9,155 nt of DNA, from the NCBI GenBank assembly GCA_947176355.1, contig CAMWQY010000090.1:1-9155 (forward strand), in the 5' to 3' direction. Made by a program: the position numbers and the translations under genes. The stretch comes from an uncultured Porphyromonadaceae bacterium. Its GTDB lineage: Bacteria; Bacteroidota; Bacteroidia; Bacteroidales; Muribaculaceae. This document shows, one piece after another, positions 6,216 to 9,155 of the stretch (within the stretch, counting starts at the first letter, position 1; every line of letters begins with the position of its first letter). The notes under the pieces are model-generated. The model was not told the DNA's origin, did not search any database, and was given only the letters and a program-made list of their open reading frames with translations.

Positions 6216-8534
6216 TTATTTTATATTGAATTGGGCAAAGCGGAGGTAGAGTTTCTTTTCTCCGGCTTGCGTGAAGCTGACTGTAATCACTCCTTCACCC
6301 ATAACATAATCAAGTTTTGTCACTACACCTTCGCCGAGTTTGGCGTGAATAATGCGTGTGCCAACAGGCACTTCCTCCGGACTATGAGTGCCTGGAGTTT
6401 TCCCTTTAGAAGTGGCAGCTGTGTGTAAGGAAGAAGATGAGCGTGGAGACTCGTATGAAGAATAAGATTTCTTAACGGGAGACCTAAAAGAATTATATCG
6501 GTCCATAGGATTCACAAATGAGGAATGCGGAGCAGAGTCAGAGAAATCTGAGGACGTCTCTATTTGCACAAACTTCTTGCCTATCTCAGTCAGAAAACGA
6601 GAGGGACGAGTTTGGACAGTCTGGCCATTACGGAAACGAGTCTTGGCGAATGTCAATACACAAGTTTCCTTTGCTCGAGTCATAGCGACGTAAAGCAACC
6701 GCCTCTCCTCCTCCACTTCATCTACGGAATTCATTGACATAGACGACGGGAGAAGTTCCTCTTCCACACCAACCACATATACATGCTTGAATTCAAGACC
6801 TTTTGCCGCATGGCAAGTCATTAATGTCACTTTCTCATCAGAAGTTTCATCTGCTGAATCCTGATCAGTAGCGAGCATTACGTCTGACAGAAACTCCTGC
6901 ATACCGATATGCTCATTTCCTTCCTCTTGGCGAGTATCCACGAAATCTTTTAGACCGGCAAGAAGCTCTTTGAGGTTTTCTTGCTTGCTTATAGATTCCG
7001 GGGTATTATCATGATTTAAAACTGTAAGTATTCCACTGCGATTGTATACGAGCTGTCCTAATTCGTATGCGTTGGCACCTTTAGCGTTATCGTCGATAAA
7101 TTCTTGAATCATATCGCGAAAAGCCTCGAGTTTTTTTATAGTTCCGGAATTTACAGCAACTCCTTTTTCAACAGGGTTTTGAATCACTTGCCAAATGCTT
7201 ACATTACCTGCCGATGCAGCCTCTCCTAATTTTCTCAGAGTTGTGTCGCCTATTCCCCTTGCAGGATAGTTGATCACTCGGCGCAGGGCTTCATCATCAT
7301 CGGGATTTATGGCAAGACGAAAATAGCAGACAGCATCTTTAATCTCCTTACGCTGATAGAAAGAAAGTCCGCCGTAAATGCGATAAGCGATGTTTCGTTT
7401 TCTCAACGACTCTTCAAGAGCACGGCTCTGAGCATTAGTGCGATATAGGACTGCGTAGTCTTCATAGGAATCATGACAGCTCAATCGAGATTTGGCAATC
7501 AGGTTGGCTACAAGATATGCCTCTTCTATGTCGGAATAAGTGGAAAGAATCTTGACCCTCTCTCCTTCATCATTCTCACTATATACGTGCTTCTTCATCT
7601 GACGCGTATTCTTGTCGATAAGGCTGCCTGCAGCGTTGATTATATTCTGTGTGGAACGGTAGTTTCTTTCAAGTTTGAATATCTTCAGATTAGGATACCT
7701 ACGCTCCATATTCAGGATATTACCGATGTTGGCGCCGCGGAATGAATATATGCTCTGTGCATCGTCACCCACCACACAAAGTTTCTTGTGAAGAGCAGCA
7801 AGTTGTGAAATTATCAGATGCTGTGCAAAATTGGTGTCTTGATACTCATCCACAAGAATATACTTGAAAAATTCCTGATAATGCCTGCAAATGTCTGGGA
7901 AATCACGCAGAAGGATATTCATATAGACGAGGATATCGTCGAAATCCATAGCGTCCGCCCTCTTGCATCGCTCGCAATAAGCCTTATAAATTTGACCTGT
8001 CATCGGACGTTTTGCTTTTTTGTCAGCATTGAAATTGTCGGCATCCTGAAGGTATTGATCGGCGTCGATCAGAGCATTCTTAGCATTGGAAATTACAGCA
8101 TGAATAGTAGCCGGTTTGTAGATTTTCTCGTCAAGCTGCATTTCCTTGATAATACTCTTCAGAAGTGAACGAGAATCGGACGTATCGTAGATAGTAAATG
8201 ATGATTTGAAACCAATTTCCTCGGCATGTTGCCTTAAGATGCGAAGGAAAACAGAATGGAAAGTCCCCATCTTTAGCCGGGAAGCTACACGCTCACCGAC
8301 TACTTCTGTTATTCGCTCTTTCATCTCGCGGGCAGCCTTATTGGTGAAAGTAAGGGCAAGTATGCGCCAAGGTTCATAACCGGAACGAAGAAGATCTACA
8401 ATTTTGTAAGTTAGTACACGCGTTTTGCCGGAGCCTGCTCCTGCAATGACAAGAGAGGGCCCGTCTTTGTAAACTACAGCTTCGCGCTGCTGGTCGTTGA
8501 GAAGATCAAGATAGTTATAATTGATTTCTGACAT
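6216..8534 (-). CDS. pcrA: UvrD/PcrA-family superfamily 1 ATP-dependent 3'-5' DNA helicase
   Basis: A 772-residue helicase for nucleotide excision repair, mismatch repair and clearing proteins or RNA polymerase from DNA. All SF1A motifs are present: Q motif LLNDQQREAV (11-20), Walker A AGAGSGKT (31-38), Ia TFTNKAA (62-68), II VDEYQDTN (228-235), III GDDAQSIYSFRGA (256-268), IV ERNYRST (289-295), V (569-582, with CHAAKGLEF) and VI (608-623, with YVAMTRAK). A Ser-rich linker (about 660-722) leads to a C-terminal Tudor-like domain (VGTRIIHAKLGEG at 724-736), as in PcrA. In PcrA this tail binds RNA polymerase. The ATG at 8534 is preferred: an in-frame ATG at 8624 would add 30 unlike residues and overlap the upstream gene, while 8534 leaves a 71-bp gap and a normal N-terminus. 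Confidence 0.93.
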   Translation of the reverse strand: MSEINYNYLDLLNDQQREAVVYKDGPSLVIAGAGSGKTRVLTYKIVDLLRSGYEPWRILALTFTNKAAREMKERITEVVGERVASRLKMGTFHSVFLRILRQHAEEIGFKSSFTIYDTSDSRSLLKSIIKEMQLDEKIYKPATIHAVISNAKNALIDADQYLQDADNFNADKKAKRPMTGQIYKAYCERCKRADAMDFDDILVYMNILLRDFPDICRHYQEFFKYILVDEYQDTNFAQHLIISQLAALHKKLCVVGDDAQSIYSFRGANIGNILNMERRYPNLKIFKLERNYRSTQNIINAAGSLIDKNTRQMKKHVYSENDEGERVKILSTYSDIEEAYLVANLIAKSRLSCHDSYEDYAVLYRTNAQSRALEESLRKRNIAYRIYGGLSFYQRKEIKDAVCYFRLAINPDDDEALRRVINYPARGIGDTTLRKLGEAASAGNVSIWQVIQNPVEKGVAVNSGTIKKLEAFRDMIQEFIDDNAKGANAYELGQLVYNRSGILTVLNHDNTPESISKQENLKELLAGLKDFVDTRQEEGNEHIGMQEFLSDVMLATDQDSADETSDEKVTLMTCHAAKGLEFKHVYVVGVEEELLPSSMSMNSVDEVEEERRLLYVAMTRAKETCVLTFAKTRFRNGQTVQTRPSRFLTEIGKKFVQIETSSDFSDSAPHSSFVNPMDRYNSFRSPVKKSYSSYESPRSSSSLHTAATSKGKTPGTHSPEEVPVGTRIIHAKLGEGVVTKLDYVMGEGVITVSFTQAGEKKLYLRFAQFNIK

Positions 8535-8605
8535 GTCGTAATTTGATGCGTGTTTGACTTTAATTATTTCTTGAAATATGGTGAAAATTATGGATATACG
8601 AGGAT

Positions 8606-9067
8606 TTATAAATCCGGCGACCAAATTGGGATATTGGGGAGGAAAGAATATGAATTGCTGTCATAATCCATCTTACAACAGAAATGGCGCAATCCGTTGC
8701 TGACAATAAGATAGCTTGAATGAAACACCATATTGTAGCGAGCAATCTGATCGAACACATTTTGTGTGATCGCTACGGTCGGAGCCTTGTATTCTACAAT
8801 CACTAAAGGAGAGCCGTCATTGCGGAAAACGACAGTATCGCAACGTCGCTTTGTGTCGTTGAGAGAAATAGACACTTCGTTAGACATTAAAGAAGCCGGA
8901 TAACCGAGACTGTCGGTCATCCAGGCGGTAAAGTGTTGTCTGACATATTCCTCAGGAGTAAGAGCAACATATTTTTTACGCAATGGGTCAAACACCTTCA
9001 GAATTTTATCTTCCATGCGCAATCGGAGCTCTACCAAAGGAAGGTTGAGAGGGGGCTGTTCTGTCAC
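8606..9067 (-). CDS. Small HsdR N-terminal-domain protein (HSDR_N_2-like, PD-(D/E)XK fold)
   Basis: A 153-residue protein resembling the N-terminal nuclease domain of type I restriction HsdR subunits, without the helicase part. It shows TPEEYVRQHF (37-46), typical of the family, then Glu64, Asp77 in RRCDTVVF and Glu92-x-Lys94 in VEYKAP, which together fit a complete PD-(D/E)XK catalytic set. Such stand-alone proteins are widespread housekeeping-context genes in Bacteroidota, and I know of no defined function. The start is the GTG at 9067: an in-frame TAA is immediately upstream, and the next ATG (9016) would drop the conserved LNLP-containing N-terminus. GTG overlaps the stop of the preceding gene by 4 bp, indicating coupling. 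The gene lies 71 bp upstream of pcrA on the same strand. No hsdM or hsdS is in the window, so a type I restriction system is not supported. Confidence 0.85.
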   Translation of the reverse strand: MTEQPPLNLPLVELRLRMEDKILKVFDPLRKKYVALTPEEYVRQHFTAWMTDSLGYPASLMSNEVSISLNDTKRRCDTVVFRNDGSPLVIVEYKAPTVAITQNVFDQIARYNMVFHSSYLIVSNGLRHFCCKMDYDSNSYSFLPNIPIWSPDL

Positions 9068-9155
9068 TTATTATATTGTGGATCAAAAAGAGTATTCAGA
9101 AGATGGGCGAGTCGAAGACCACCTTTAAGAAGCTGCTGCGCGATAAGAGGAGTCC
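9064..9155 (-). CDS. C-terminal fragment of a gene, possibly S1/P1 nuclease (5' part outside window)
   Basis: The last 29 codons and stop of an open frame enter from the right edge on the minus strand, ending in a TGA at 9064-9066. The readable tail is LLKGGLRLAHLLNTLFDP then QYNK. The pattern G-G-L-R-L-A-x-L-L-N near the C-terminus is what S1/P1-type zinc-dependent nucleases end with, but the catalytic part is not visible. The stop overlaps the GTG start of the next gene (GTGA), which argues that this frame is real and that the two genes are translated together. Coding status is fairly sure; the family is tentative because only a short tail is available. Confidence 0.5.
   Translation of the reverse strand, partial: TPLIAQQLLKGGLRLAHLLNTLFDPQYNK

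Noticed and set aside
8535..8605. A separate promoter for pcrA in the 71-bp gap
   Set aside because: The best -7 candidate on the minus strand (TAATTTTC) has a mismatch and no TTTG about 20 bp upstream, so I do not call it.
8535..8624. 30-residue N-terminal extension of PcrA from an ATG at 8624
   Set aside because: The added residues do not resemble PcrA, would overlap the upstream gene, and the Met at 8534 gives a standard N-terminus 10 residues before the Q motif.
8606..9155. A type I restriction-modification locus
   Set aside because: Only an HsdR-N-like domain is present. There is no HsdR motor, HsdM methylase or HsdS specificity gene, and the neighbours are pcrA and a possible S1/P1 nuclease.

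Overview
The window reads as ordinary chromosome of a Bacteroidota bacterium, most likely of order Bacteroidales. This is inferred from protein family variants (Bacteroidales-like RelA/SpoT, LptB, Udk and HolA), from two promoters with the Bacteroidota -33/-7 pattern (TTTG ... TAnnTTTG), and from start sites that lack Shine-Dalgarno sequences. A placement near Muribaculaceae or Bacteroidaceae is only a guess. I see no phage, transposase, tRNA, rRNA or CRISPR array.

Left arm, minus strand (1-2341): an apparent transcription unit runs leftward as mlaE (permease), mlaF (ATPase), then the N-terminal 256 codons of a RelA/SpoT-family (p)ppGpp hydrolase/synthetase cut by the window edge. mlaE and mlaF overlap by 4 bp. 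No MCE substrate-binding gene (mlaD) lies next to them here.

Divergent intergenic region (2342-2563): this very AT-rich control region carries one promoter facing each way. Both promoters contain the identical 14-mer TTTTATTAATTTTG, and a 10-bp palindrome lies between them. On the right side a further inverted copy of the 13-bp core follows the -7 element. A possible 15-codon leader ORF precedes udk.

Middle, plus strand (2564-6150): a tightly packed operon of udk (uridine kinase), lptB (LPS-export ATPase with an unusual acidic N-terminal extension of about 93 residues), a CPBP-family membrane protease, and holA (DNA polymerase III delta). The spacings are 3 nt, 1 nt and a 20-bp overlap.

Right arm, minus strand (6216-9155): a leftward unit of a gene whose C-terminus resembles S1/P1 nuclease (only the last 29 codons are in the window), a small protein with an HsdR-N-like PD-(D/E)XK fold, and pcrA/uvrD helicase. 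The first two overlap by 4 bp (GTGA). This unit converges on holA across a 65-bp gap that holds five tandem 7-bp repeats.

Functionally the window combines envelope lipid transport (MlaEF, LptB), stringent-response signalling, pyrimidine salvage and DNA replication/repair. I found no convincing undescribed multi-gene system. The best leads are the LptB extension, the matched divergent promoters, the His-to-Cys change in the uridine kinase, and the orphan nuclease-fold protein beside a helicase.
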